A stretch of 64,000 nt of DNA from Ophiocordyceps camponoti-saundersi (nom. inval.) (lineage: Eukaryota; Ascomycota; Sordariomycetes; Hypocreales; Ophiocordycipitaceae), in NCBI GenBank assembly GCA_003339415.1, contig PDHQ01000017.1, positions 271,374-335,373 of the forward strand, written 5' to 3'. Below, one piece after another: positions 1 through 10,225 of this stretch (position 1 is its first letter; each line of letters opens with the position of its first letter). Both the position numbers and the translations under genes were made by a program. The notes beneath the pieces are model-generated. The model was not told the DNA's origin, ran no database searches, and saw only the letters and a program-made list of their open reading frames with translations.

Positions 1-431
1 CATCGACCCGTTGAAAGTCCTTCGTCTTTCATCGGCTTCACTGTTCGTTTCTCTTTCCCTCCCCTTGTTCCTTTTCAACTTGAGAGCAAAAAGTGCTGGC
101 ACAGATCTTCTTCTCTAAAGCTGCTTCCTTACCTTCTTCTTCCCACGCGTCACGTGTTTCCTACCAGCTGCCAGCCACCGGCCTTGCCCTACCTAAAAGC
201 TCAACTTGTCGCCCCGAAGCCCAGCTCTCAGCTCTCTCGTCTCCGTCACCGACTTCACCGAATCCTCCACCAGATTAGAGCATATCACGGCCGAGCTAGC
301 CTGAGCGGGCATCAAACGATCTGAGCTAGGCCAATAAACTCGTTCCGCCCGGCACCCCTTTCGTCATCGTTCTTTCGTCATCGTCCTTCTCCGCAGACAA
401 CTTCACTTCACGACAATCAATCCTTGCAGTC
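1..431. other. Upstream region of PCM1, no gene seen
   Basis: Pyrimidine-rich leader-type sequence with runs of CTCGTC and TTCGTC just before the PCM1 start. The only open frame (93-278) is short, has no recognisable protein content and is not called. It probably holds the PCM1 promoter and 5' UTR. Confidence 0.5.
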
Positions 432-2106
432 ATGGACAACAATATTCTTGAGGCTTCGGCCAAGTTTCCCACCGTCGCCGGTCATGCTTACACGTATGGC
501 ACCGCCGGCTTCCGCATGAAGGCTGACCTGCTTTCGGGCGTCGCCTTTCGCGTCGGCCTCGTCGCCGCTCTTCGCAGCCGCAAGCTCGGCGGCCAGGCCA
601 TTGGAGTCATGATCACGGCCAGCCACAATCCGGCCGCCGACAATGGCGTCAAAATCGTCGATCCCATGGGCGAGATGCTGGAGCAGGAGTGGGAGGCGTA
701 TGCCACCCGCCTTGTCAACTGCCCCTCGGATCAGGCTCTCCTCGACGCGTACAAGGCGCTGGCCGCCCAGCTGAACATCGACCTCACCGCTCCGGGCCGC
801 GTCGTCTATGGTCGCGACACTCGTCCCTCGGGTCACAGCCTGGCCGTTGCCCTCGCGGCCGCCTTGACTGCCACCAACACCGAGTACACCGATTACAAGA
901 TTTTGACGACGCCTCAGTTGCACTACCTGACCCGCTGCGTCAACAGCGAGGGCACTCCCAAGTCGTACGGCCAGCCCAGCGAGCGCGGCTACTACACCAA
1001 GTTTGCCGATGCCTTTGTCCGGGCTCTTCGTGGCAGGAAGATTCATGGTTCGCTGACTGTTGACTGCGCAAATGGCGTGGGCGGTCCGAAGATGTCGGAG
1101 CTTCTGAAGCACATCCCCAAGGATGTCACTGGCTTCGATGTCAAGGTTGTCAACGACGACGTCCTGCGCCCGGAGATTCTCAACCTCGAGGTGAGGAGTC
1201 CCTTCTTCCTGTATGAATTTGCCATTCTAACCAGCGCTTTACTTGTAGTGCGGAGCCGATCACGTCAAAACCAAGCAGCGCGCGCCTCAGACTCCCAAGC
1301 CCGTCCCAGGCGCTCGATGCTGCTCCGTGGACGGCGATGCGGACCGTCTCATCTACTACTGGATCGACCCGGAGATGGGCTTCATGATGCTTGACGGCGA
1401 CCGCATCTCTTCCCTCACGGCCTCGTTCATCGGAGACCTCGTCCGAGCCGCCGGCCTCGAGGACGACCTGCGCATCGGCGTGATCCAGACGGCCTACGCC
1501 AACGGCGCCAGCACCAACTACATCGAGAAGCACCTTCGGCTCCCCGTCGTCTGCACCCCGACGGGCGTCAAGCACCTGCACCACGCGGCCTGCCAGTTCG
1601 ACATCGGCGTCTACTTTGAGGCTAACGGCCATGGCACAGTCGTCTTCTCGCAGGAGGCGATGCGCATCTTCAAGGACAAGGAGCCGCAGTCGCCCGCGCA
1701 AAAAGACGCGCTGGAGACGCTCAGCGCCGTCGGCGATCTCATCAACCAGACGGTCGGCGACGCTTTCACCGACATGCTCCTGGTGGAGACGATCCTCGCC
1801 CACAAGGTGTGGACGCTCAAGGACTGGGCCATGACGTACACGGACCTGCCGAACCGTCTGGTCCGCGTCGAGGTCGGCAACAAGGACCTCTTCAAGGCCA
1901 CCGACGCCGAGCGCCGTCTCAGCCACCCGGTCGGAGCGCAGGACGAGATTGATCAGGTGGTGCGCAAGTATACGACGGCCCGCTCCTTTGCCCGCGCCAG
2001 CGGCACGGAGAACGCGTGTCGCGTGTACGCCGAGGCGGCTACCCGGTCCGAGGCGGACGAGCTGGCGAACAAGGTGGCTCAGATTGTCAAGCAATTCGGT
2101 TCGTAG
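432..2106 (+). CDS. PCM1: Phosphoacetylglucosamine mutase
   Basis: Converts GlcNAc-6-phosphate to GlcNAc-1-phosphate in the cytosolic UDP-GlcNAc pathway that feeds chitin, N-glycan and GPI-anchor synthesis. Two exons, 432-1190 and 1249-2106, encode 538 aa, the usual length for fungal Agm1/Pcm1. The 58-nt intron has a GTGAGG donor and TTGTAG acceptor, and joining is phase 0. Seen in the protein: the active-site loop ITASHNPAADNG (phosphoserine at about S64), the metal-binding DGDADR at about 281-286, and the C-terminal phosphate-binding loop RASGTENACRVYAEA. Start chosen at MDNNILEAS, in context gtcATGG and preceded by a pyrimidine-rich leader. The poly-G tract that follows lies about 280 bp past the stop. 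Identification is firm. Confidence 0.95.
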
Positions 2107-2384
2107 GACTTCTGAGTTGCTTGGGCACTTCTTGTCTTGTTTCAGGAGCCACCCGAGTATTTCCATCTCCTTCTGATGCCCTGGATAGAGGAGGAGCAGG
2201 CATAGCAGGGGGTAGCCTTTCTCATCTCTTTCTTTTTCTTCCGTCTTCTTCTTGTTACTTCATCTTTCGCCTTGGTGGATGGCGAGACGGAAAGGTCTCT
2301 TGTTATTTTGCTTTGGGAGAAAAAGAAAATCTCCGACACACAAAAAGGGGCGACGGAACGGGATGGTTGTTCGATCTTGGTGGA

Positions 2385-2387
<3 letters not shown>

Positions 2388-2481
<94 letters not shown>
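2388..2481. repeat. Poly-G tract (94 nt, one C interruption)
   Basis: An almost pure G run, broken only by C at 2421. It could be a real G-rich tract able to form G-quadruplexes, or a base-calling or assembly artefact. The length should not be trusted. Confidence 0.9.
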
Positions 2482-2482
<1 letters not shown>

Positions 2483-3288
2483 GGTGGGGGGTCTGTGAGC
2501 TTACATATGTAGGTAGGCAGGTCAGTAGGAGGTAGGATATGTTTTTTATCAAATCAGAGGGGAAAAGGAAAGATGATGGGAAAAGAAGGAAGAAGAAGAA
2601 GATGGGAATGGGAATTGTTGCCCCTTTTAGCCCATCCTCATGGCTCTCTCTCTCTCTCTCTTCCCAGCTCACCATGGTTCCATCCTCAATCTGCCTCGTC
2701 TGAGTCGCAATGATGTGCACGCAACGGTTACCAAAGCAGCTGAATCAAGAAGCGCACGTGATGAAGACGGAATCCCAGACCGAAACCTTGCCCGAATTGC
2801 AGAAAGTTAGAGATGAGGGTCGTAACGTCGGTATGTGCCGACTGATGTAACCAGATATAACGGTCGGCCTTTTTTTGGGGTACCCCTTTCATTATGCTTC
2901 CCCCCCCGGTGTTTTTCCTCTAGTGGTCCGTTCGTTTATCATGCGCGAAGCCACCGTCGTCTGAAAGGGGGAGGGTGAAATGGACATGTGTGATTTCATG
3001 ATTCAATGTCACTTCTTCAGGGTCAATTTACAGGGAGAACGTGCCCTGCTCTTATTAACTATAGGTAGGTATCTTTGGCGAGGAGATGGAAAGGGGAAAA
3101 AAAAGACAAGAAAGAGACAGCCTTTCTGAAGATAGGTACAGACATATAACAGAACAGTAACTGTCTAGCGCCGATGGCGGTGACGGTTCTTTCTTCCCAG
3201 GAGAAGGGGGGGAGAAACGGTTTGGAAAAGGAAGAAGAGAGGAAACAAGGGTGGTGTGATAGAAAGGGGGGGTGGAGGGGGAGGAGTA

Positions 3289-3322
3289 AGGGGGGGGGGG
3301 GGTGGGGGGGGGGGGGGGGGGG
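3289..3322. repeat. G-rich tract
   Basis: A run of G interrupted by one T, in an A/G-rich stretch downstream of the acidic-protein gene. Confidence 0.8.
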
Positions 3323-3577
3323 TAGAGAGATGTAAAACAGAAATCGTATCAAGTTGTTGTTCCACCATTTCACAGCCGTGTGGTATCATGCCTTATACAT
3401 TCAGGGTAATAAAAGAAAGGTAAGAGGAAAAAAAAAACGCCATGCCATGCCGAGATGTCAATATCCGGGGCTGTAACCTTTTTTCCCCTCCTTGTTGTTT
3501 TGTGCTGGTTGTTATTGTGACTGTTGATGTGTAGATGTAGATGTAGATGTTGATGTCGCGTATAGAGGACAGCGAGC

Positions 3578-4336
3578 TCAGTAGACGGATATGGCTGATA
3601 CGAGTCCGCCGCTCGGACTCGGACGCGACACGTAGTAATCACGAGGATACAGGTCTTTCGTTCTCGATTCCGCCTTGTCGGTGGCGAATGGTAGGTCGTC
3701 GTCAGCGGGAGACGGGGGCATGACGTCGTCGTCGGAGGTATCCGAGTCCGGGTCGATGAGGTCCGGGGGGGAGGTAGAGCGAGAAGGTGTGCGGACGAGT
3801 TCGAGAAGAGCGTAATCATCTTCGAGGTCATCTCTCAAATCGTCGTCATCCACCTCGGTCCGACCCTTGTCCAACCTGAAGGGGACGCGCATGGAAGGAG
3901 GAGAAGAAGGAGAAGAGCAAGCCATTTCGAAATCAGCCTCGTCAAAATCATCATCATCATCCTCATCTGACTCTTCATCTTCATCCATGACAGATTCATA
4001 ATCCTCCACAACGACCCGATCAGCCCATTGAATCCTCCTCGAAGAATTCAACGAAGAAGAAGGAGTAGAAGCAGCGCCTCGAACAGACTGATCAAACCAC
4101 CGTTCCTGCTCGCGCTCAACATCCGCCAACTCCAACATCAACGAATCCAACATATTCGCATGACCGACCAGTAATCTCAGATCGTGATCCGGCTGCGATG
4201 CCTCAAACGATAACTTGGTTCGAGCCCTGTGAGCGAGCTGATAAGTCTGTGTGATGGACATGTTGGTACGATATCGATGCGAAAGAGGATTCGGTCGATG
4301 ATGATGCTGAGACGGTGCGATGGAAGAGGAGGCCAT
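3578..4336 (-). CDS. Conserved acidic fungal protein of unknown function
   Basis: Single exon, 252 aa from ATG at 4336 (MASSSIAPSQ). A start 24 nt upstream is open, but the 4336 ATG has the better context, cgccATGG. Residues about 26-75 hold the best-conserved-looking block, with AHRARTKLSFEA and LLVGHANMLDSLMLEL, followed by an E/R-rich helix. The middle has a long acidic tract (EDEESDEDDDDDFDEADFE) and the C-terminal half is Ser/Pro/Asp-rich and probably disordered. The VGHANMLD block recalls small fungal proteins related to yeast Ecm13, but that is a weak memory-based link. No catalytic motif, signal peptide or membrane segment is visible, so the function is not assigned. Confidence 0.7.
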   Translation of the reverse strand: MASSSIAPSQHHHRPNPLSHRYRTNMSITQTYQLAHRARTKLSFEASQPDHDLRLLVGHANMLDSLMLELADVEREQERWFDQSVRGAASTPSSSLNSSRRIQWADRVVVEDYESVMDEDEESDEDDDDDFDEADFEMACSSPSSPPSMRVPFRLDKGRTEVDDDDLRDDLEDDYALLELVRTPSRSTSPPDLIDPDSDTSDDDVMPPSPADDDLPFATDKAESRTKDLYPRDYYVSRPSPSGGLVSAISVY

Positions 4337-5815
4337 GGCGGGGGGGTGGTGAAAGAACAACTGTGGCTTGTAGAAGCTTCTTTCACCTTTTTAAAAAGCC
4401 TTGATCCTTTTTCAGATGTGGAAAAAAGATGAGGATGAAAAGCCAGTTATAAAATGGAAGTAAAATGAAGTTCGAGGATTTTGTTTTTTTGGGCATGCAA
4501 ACTTGCAAGGAACAGGCCGAATCAAATAGAAAGCAGAGACAGAAAAGAAAAGATGAGGAAAAAAAAAAAGGCGGAGTCGGATATTTGAAGCCAGAAGGGG
4601 AGAGGAGGGGAGGGGGGGAGGAAGAGAGACGGCTCCGAAGCTGGTGAGTCAAAGCACGGTTGCAGGGGTAGTGGATTTGGAAAAGAGTCATGCACGCCTT
4701 TTATTTTTTATTTTCTCTCGAACCAAGGATTAGCAACTTATAAAGCAACCTTTTTTTTTTCTCTCTCTCTCTCTCTCTTTCTTTTTAGCGTGTCTTTTTC
4801 TCTTAATTCCTTCGTTCCCGTGTTTCTCTTTTTTTTTTTCCTTTTTTTTTCTTGCCTTATCTCGTTCTTTTTCCATTCTCTAATATACATAGATAAAGAA
4901 AGAGAAAGATGAGAAAGACTAAAAAAAGTTATTCCCCGGAGATGGGATTGAGAAAACTTGAGATTTTCAAAACTATGGGAAAAAAAAACAAGGGGGAGGA
5001 AATAATGACAGTCTGGTTGATGATGTGAGGGAAAAAAAGGGGAAATGTGAGAGGGAGGAAGAGGAGAAAAGGAAGAGAGTTTTACGGGTTCCTGAAGACC
5101 CCGGTTTGAGGGGGGGGAGAGAGAGAAAGAACTTTTTCTGTCTGTATTTTTATTTCATTTTAATTTGTGTTTTTTTTCCCTATTTTTTTAAAGAGTGGGA
5201 TATGGATGGCGTAGAGTATCAGTAGAGTATTACTAGAGTCAAGTATAATATAGAAAGGGAAGGGCAAAAAAAAAAGAGGGCGAGGGTTAAAGAGAAGAAC
5301 AAGCACGGCCGTTGTTAAACTCTCTAAGCAAGCCAATCTTCCCTTATCAACGGCCAGAAACGGGCTTACCTACCTTACCCCTACTAGTACTTTTACTAGC
5401 ACCATCTACCGTCTACAACACGCTCAAAGGAGGCCCCGTGTGTGTGTGTGTATCGACCACCGACCGGCGCGGCGCCCTGGATTTAAACTCAGCCGAGCTA
5501 AAAATGATAAATACAAATATTTTTTCCCCCCCCGAAGACAAGCTAAAGCCGATTGCAAATCACGGACCCTCCCTTTTCTTCTTCTTCCTACCTTTCCTTT
5601 TTCACCCCCCCACCGTCTGCGTCTGCGTCATCGGGAAAGAAAAAAAAAACAAAAGATACTTGTACGGTGCTATGATGAAAGCTGTCAAACTTGCTCACTC
5701 TTTTTTTCTTGTCCCCGTCCCCGGACAAGTTTGCAAGCGGAGATAAGAAGAGTGACGGTTAGAAATGGAGAATAAGGGAAGAGAAAAAGAAAGCACATAG
5801 TAAAAAAGGGCTTGC
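4337..5815. other. Intergenic, low complexity, no gene seen
   Basis: A/G-rich and T-rich strings, CT microsatellite at 4761-4778, poly-A and poly-T runs and a TG repeat near 5438-5451. The open frames are short and compositionally biased. Confidence 0.5.
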
Positions 5816-6074
5816 ATCCCTTTGGGTGTGGTAACGCCGCCCTCAAGTCACGTTCTCCACGCTGCTGATAAAGCATGCAGATACTAGCCTAGACTTCATT
5901 ATTGGGGCCTGTGCCGTGATACGTGAAGTAGAGATTTGTAGATAGGAGAACTAGGAGTACCTAAAATATAGAGAGATCTCTGAGCATTTTAATGTACCTT
6001 CCGATCTATAGCGTCTAAGTGGCTATAATCCTTGCAAGTGACCCAGAGGGCGGCGTTACCGCACCCAAAGGGAT
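5816..6074. mobile_element. MITE-like element with 29-bp terminal inverted repeats
   Basis: A 259-bp segment bounded by inverted repeats at 5816-5844 and 6046-6074. The two arms match at 28 of 29 positions when one is reverse-complemented; the single difference lies in the middle of the arm. A weaker match, around GTCACGT/GTCACTT, continues inward for several bases. The interior is AT-rich and has no open frame of note. Small size, perfect-looking ends and no coding capacity fit a non-autonomous DNA transposon. A target-site duplication is not clear: both arms are bordered by AT, but this is part of the palindrome. Confidence 0.7.
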
Positions 6075-6601
6075 AGGGACACATACCTAGGCAGGTAACG
6101 CCGTAACGGTAATAGTCGGCTGGAAAAAGAAAGGAAATCATTCCCTCCACCCCTTTTTTTTTTCTCTTAATTCCCTTTTTTTTCTCCGCCCTATGTCCGA
6201 ATGACTCGGTTTATTGTACGGGTGTGGGTGACTTTTGGTGTCATCGTCGTCGTGACCATGTCGGACGACCTCTGTTTTCTATGCAGTTTTTTTTTATCGG
6301 GTTAGAGAATGATGGTCCTGAATCCCTCTATCTACGGGCTAGTAACGTGCGAATTGGTCATTAGTATCTTCCCCTTTATCCGGAGACACTCCCTTGGTCT
6401 GATCTGTAGGCAGGGGGGGGAAGAAGGAGTACGGATACCTAATGAATGAGTGAGTGGGTGGTATGAAGCCATCAAGGCAGCAAAGCACTCACTCACTCAC
6501 TCACTCACTCACTCACTCACCGCCACGAACGTATGTAGACTCAACACACACACACACACACATCCCTCCCCAAAGAAAGAAAAAAAATGCCTGTTCCGTC
6601 G

Positions 6602-6712
<111 letters not shown>

Positions 6713-6722
6713 NNNNNNNNNN
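6713..6722. other. Assembly gap (10 N)
   Basis: Ten undetermined bases. The DNA after the gap is an imperfect copy of the DNA before the poly-C tract, so the gap join looks artificial (see findings). Confidence 0.98.
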
Positions 6723-7724
6723 CCAAACTTGTGTAAATCAACCCCCCACACCCCCCCACACCCCCCCCCAAAAAAAAAAAAAAAATCCCTTTTCCGTCCC
6801 CCCCCCCCCCCCCCCCCCTGCCCCGCCTCGAAATTCCTTTCCGCCGTCTTCCCGCTTCCGTCCCGACGGACGGGTGGGAGGGGGTGAAAAGAGAGTAGGT
6901 ACTCGCATACTCGCATACATACAACACGGTCCCCTGATCGTGGTCGTTTCTTTTTAGTTTGCTTCATGCTCCTTGTTGATAACAGATTGTCGTTCGTTTG
7001 CATGAACAGATTACATTTTCCGCCCTCAATCAATTGTAAAGGGAGGGACACCTTAAAATTCATGCATCGTCGACCATCTAGGTACGCAGGCATAAAAAGA
7101 GGATCAATAATGCCCGGCCAAGTCTGCCTTGCCAATCTGCCCGCAGCCTCGAATCTTCCCTCCCCCCCCCCCCAATCGCGCCACCCATTCGGACAGCCTC
7201 ACCGGTGCCCCACCCACCAAAACCCCCCCCATATCCCGTTCCGTTGCGGGGGGAAGGGGGGGCCCAGCTCCAGTCACACCCGCCGGTCCGCATCCAGCGT
7301 CCATACCAGCTCCGTTCCTCGTACGGGATGCTAGTCCGACCAATCGGTATTCACTCTACGCATCGATTCTAGAATTTCAGACACCTGCCAGGTGGTTTTA
7401 ACCGTAGCTCCGTCGGCAGCCCGTTGGTTGGCAAGGCGTGAATAATGCGAGGGGGGGGGGGAAGGTAGCACAAGGGCAACGATCCCTTCGAGTCACCCCA
7501 AAAAGACTGCTTTGTGAGTCATGGATCATCATGCATCCTCCTGCTCATCCTCCTGCTCATCCTCCTCCTCCTCCTCCTCCTCCTCCTCCACCTCATTCTC
7601 CTCCCTTCGCCATAGAGGTAGGCAGGTAACTACCACCAAAAGGGTGGCATCGTATCCATCCTTCATCACGAGCACTCTGACGCCATCTTCTTACATGTAC
7701 ACTATACGCACTTCCCGTGGCACC

Positions 7725-7883
7725 TGATGGGCAGGTATGACGCCCTGCCATGGAAGGCACGTTTGGTACGGCTTGGGGCATAAATTGGCACGACCCCCCT
7801 CCCCCCTTTCTAGACAGATCATCATCCTTAGGTTAAATTGAACACGACCGTCTTGCTGCTTAAGGCACTATTTCTTTCTTTCT
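7725..7883. repeat. Left 159-bp direct repeat (LTR-like)
   Basis: Direct copy of 8349-8507 with 154 of 159 identities. Differences are at 7732, 7749, 7823, 7834 and 7862. Confidence 0.9.
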
Positions 7884-8348
7884 GGTAACCGAGATAGGGG
7901 GCCGTAAGGCCCGAGTGACGACCTCTCCTTTGATCACGATAATATCTAATTTGCCTACGCCTGCCGCTGCCGCTGCTACCTTTGCCTAACGCCGGCGATG
8001 ACGACTCCGGCGCTAATGATAACTGCCTACGAGCCCGGCTACCGACGCCGCTGCCCTTAGGGGCCTTTTACCTCTTCTGCCTATGTGGCCTTCTTCTTCT
8101 TCGACCTTCTATGGCCTTAAGCGTTGCTCGGCCTGCCGGCTTTTCTTTTATTCTTCTATATATGCCTTAAGTGGCCTTTGCCCTATATAGCTTATTTTTT
8201 TCGGCTCCGTTAATAGCTAAGGATAGCCCGGATACCCTATATTTTCTATTGCCCGCGAGGGCTTACTACCGGTTAAATAGTGCCTTAAGGAGGCTTTGAT
8301 AGATTAATTGATAGAATCCCCCTTTATCTGCGTTGTTAGTGATGGACT

Positions 8349-8507
8349 TGATGGGTAGGTATGACGCCCTGCTATGGAAGGCACGTTTGGTACGGCTTGG
8401 GGCATAAATTGGCACGACCCCCCTCCCCCCTTTCTAGACAGATCATTATCCTTAGGTCAAATTGAACACGACCGTCTTGCTGCTTGAGGCACTATTTCTT
8501 TCTTTCT
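8349..8507. repeat. Right 159-bp direct repeat (LTR-like)
   Basis: Direct copy of 7725-7883. The matching differences are at 8356, 8373, 8447, 8458 and 8486. It is followed by the second gcacc. Confidence 0.9.
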
Positions 8508-8639
8508 GCACCACCCACACATACACAGGTACACGTACATGTGCCGTAGGGCTGAGTCGCATCCTGTCATCGGCAGTCTTGTCTTGGCCCCGATGCAACC
8601 CCGGCTTATAGCGGTTCACACCAACACCACAATCCTCCT

Positions 8640-8706
8640 CGTCCTCCACCTCCACTTCCACCTCCACCACCACCACCACCACCACCACCTCCTCCTCCTC
8701 CTCCTC
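8640..8706. repeat. CAC/CTC triplet microsatellite
   Basis: Runs of CCA then CCT triplets just past the DBP8 stop codon, probably in its 3' UTR. Confidence 0.8.
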
Positions 8707-10225
8707 ATTCCGCTCGCAGCTTCAGCTTCATCCTCTTCCGCTTTCCGCCCACCTCCCTCCCTTCCTCCACCTCCAGCAGCGCCTCTCGCTTCTTCTCGCT
8801 CACCAGCCTCAGCCCGTCTCGCAGCACCCGGCTCTCCAGGTTGACGCCCTCCTCCCTCCAGGCCTCCATCTGCCTGCCCACCCGCTTCTCAATCGCCGTC
8901 ACCAGCTTGACGTCGCGTTGTCCCACAAACGTCGTCGCCTCGCCCTTGCGTCCCGCCCGGGCCGTCCGCCCGACCCGGTGGATGTAGTCGTCCGCATCCC
9001 GCGGCACGTCGTAGTTGACCACGAGGCCGACCTCGGCTATGTCGAGGCCTCGTGCCGCCACGTCCGTCGCCACCAGGATCCGCGCCGCAGACGCCCGGAA
9101 CCGTCCCAGGTTGTCGATGCGCTGCCTCTGCGCCAGCTTCGAGTGCAGCGACGTCACCCGGTGGTCCAGCAGCCGCAAGAGGTGGTGTAGGTACTCCGCC
9201 GTCGACGTCCGGTTGCAAAAGATAATTACCGTCTTTTCCTTGTTGGCCTCGGTGAGCAGAAAGACGTGGAGGTAGTGCTCCTTGTGCGTCACCGGCACCT
9301 GCACGTGCGTCTGCGTCAACGTCGCCGGTATCGCCAGCATCTGGCTGTCCACCTCGCAAACAAACACCGGCTCCTTTCCGGGCCGAGCCGGCATGCTCTT
9401 GAGCGCTCGTACCTCGGGCGTTACCGTGGCGGTAAAGAGTAGCGTCTGCCGCTCGCCCGCCGCCGGTACCACTCCCAGGCACTCCTCGACGTCCGGAAGC
9501 ATGCTACCCGCTCCGCCCGCGTGCAGAAGCCGATCGGCCTCGTCCAGCACGACGAAACGCACCCGTCTGAGACCGCAGATGGTGTCTTCGCCCGAGGTCC
9601 GGATGTGGTCAGCCAGCCGCCCGGGCGTGGCGATGACCAGGTGTGGTCGTCCGGCCAGAGCAATTGCCTGCGCTCGCATTTCCGACCCGCCCGTCACCAG
9701 GATGGCCTTCAAGCTCTGCGGCGACGATATGGCCTTGAATTGCTCGTAAATTTGCAGCGCCAGCTCCCGCGTCGGCGTCAGCACCAGCCCGAAGATGGCG
9801 CTGGGGTCCTCGGCCCACTTCTGCAGCATCGGCACGGCAAAGGCCACCGTCTTTCCCGAGCCCGTCCTGCTGCCGCCGATGCAGTCTCTGCCCTTGAGTA
9901 TCTCCGGGATGCAGCCCTTCTGGATGCCCGTCGGCCGCTTGATGGCCATGCCGGCCAGGGACTGCACCAGCCAAGGCCGTACTCGTAAGTCCGAGAAGCT
10001 GGTGTTGGCGTCGGTCGGAGCCAAGATGCGGTTCTGCGTAGGCTCGGGGGGTTGTCGGTTCGCGGCCCTCCTCACCCGCGAGGGCGCCGTCGCCATGGCT
10101 GATACTGTAATTGGCGGAGGACTGCCATCATCGTCACCGTCGCTGATGACTTCCTTACGACGCTTCTTCCGAGATGTAGAGCTGTCGAGATGGTCGGACT
10201 CCGAGGTCCAGTCAGTGTCAGACAT
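8705..10225 (-). CDS. DBP8: DEAD-box ATP-dependent RNA helicase Dbp8
   Basis: Nucleolar RNA helicase of the Dbp8 group, needed in yeast for early 18S rRNA processing and 40S assembly. Single exon, 506 aa. Helicase motifs in order: Q motif region [13 protein letters not shown] at about 77-102, motif I SRTGSGKT (119-126), Ia PTRELA (151-156), Ib TPGRL (200-204), II DEAD (228-231), III TAT (265-267, in place of the usual SAT), [11 protein letters not shown] (386-395), [12 protein letters not shown] (416-425). The N-terminus is charged with a KKRRKEV patch that could be a nuclear signal; the C-terminus ends basic. The start [10 protein letters not shown] is the first ATG of the frame. It is divergent from the MAPKK gene at 11974. 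Assignment to DBP8 rather than a neighbouring DEAD-box family is confident from overall pattern and length. Confidence 0.9.
   Translation of the reverse strand: MSDTDWTSESDHLDSSTSRKKRRKEVISDGDDDGSPPPITVSAMATAPSRVRRAANRQPPEPTQNRILAPTDANTSFSDLRVRPWLVQSLAGMAIKRPTGIQKGCIPEILKGRDCIGGSRTGSGKTVAFAVPMLQKWAEDPSAIFGLVLTPTRELALQIYEQFKAISSPQSLKAILVTGGSEMRAQAIALAGRPHLVIATPGRLADHIRTSGEDTICGLRRVRFVVLDEADRLLHAGGAGSMLPDVEECLGVVPAAGERQTLLFTATVTPEVRALKSMPARPGKEPVFVCEVDSQMLAIPATLTQTHVQVPVTHKEHYLHVFLLTEANKEKTVIIFCNRTSTAEYLHHLLRLLDHRVTSLHSKLAQRQRIDNLGRFRASAARILVATDVAARGLDIAEVGLVVNYDVPRDADDYIHRVGRTARAGRKGEATTFVGQRDVKLVTAIEKRVGRQMEAWREEGVNLESRVLRDGLRLVSEKKREALLEVEEGREVGGKRKRMKLKLRAE

Larger units (their letters stand above)
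2107..3577. other. Intergenic, low complexity, no gene seen
   Basis: Contains the long poly-G tract at 2388-2481, a second G-rich tract near 3289-3322, a short CT repeat at 2643-2660 and A/G-rich DNA. Open frames across the G tracts code only poly-Gly or poly-Pro and are not credible. It probably includes the 3' UTRs of PCM1 and of the minus-strand gene at 3578-4336. Confidence 0.5.
7725..8507. mobile_element. Small LTR-flanked (TRIM-like) element with RIP-like changes
   Basis: Two direct repeats of 159 bp (7725-7883 and 8349-8507) enclose 465 bp without coding capacity. The same 5 bp, gcacc, sits immediately outside both ends (7720-7724 and 8508-8512), as expected of a target-site duplication from LTR-retrotransposon integration. 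The left repeat is followed by TGGTAACCGAG, which begins like a tRNA primer-binding site. The repeats differ at five positions, all of them CpA/TpA (or TpG/TpA) exchanges, the signature of repeat-induced point mutation. The interior is rich in TA and CTTA. The repeats do not end in the usual CA and no clear polypurine tract was seen, so the class is tentative. Confidence 0.65.

Noticed and set aside
93..278. 61-aa open frame upstream of PCM1
   Set aside because: Ser/Pro-rich, no family resemblance, lies in the presumed leader; could at most be an upstream ORF.
2016..2720. Long open frames through the poly-G tract on both strands
   Set aside because: They code only poly-Gly or poly-Pro from the homopolymer and overlap the PCM1 3' end.
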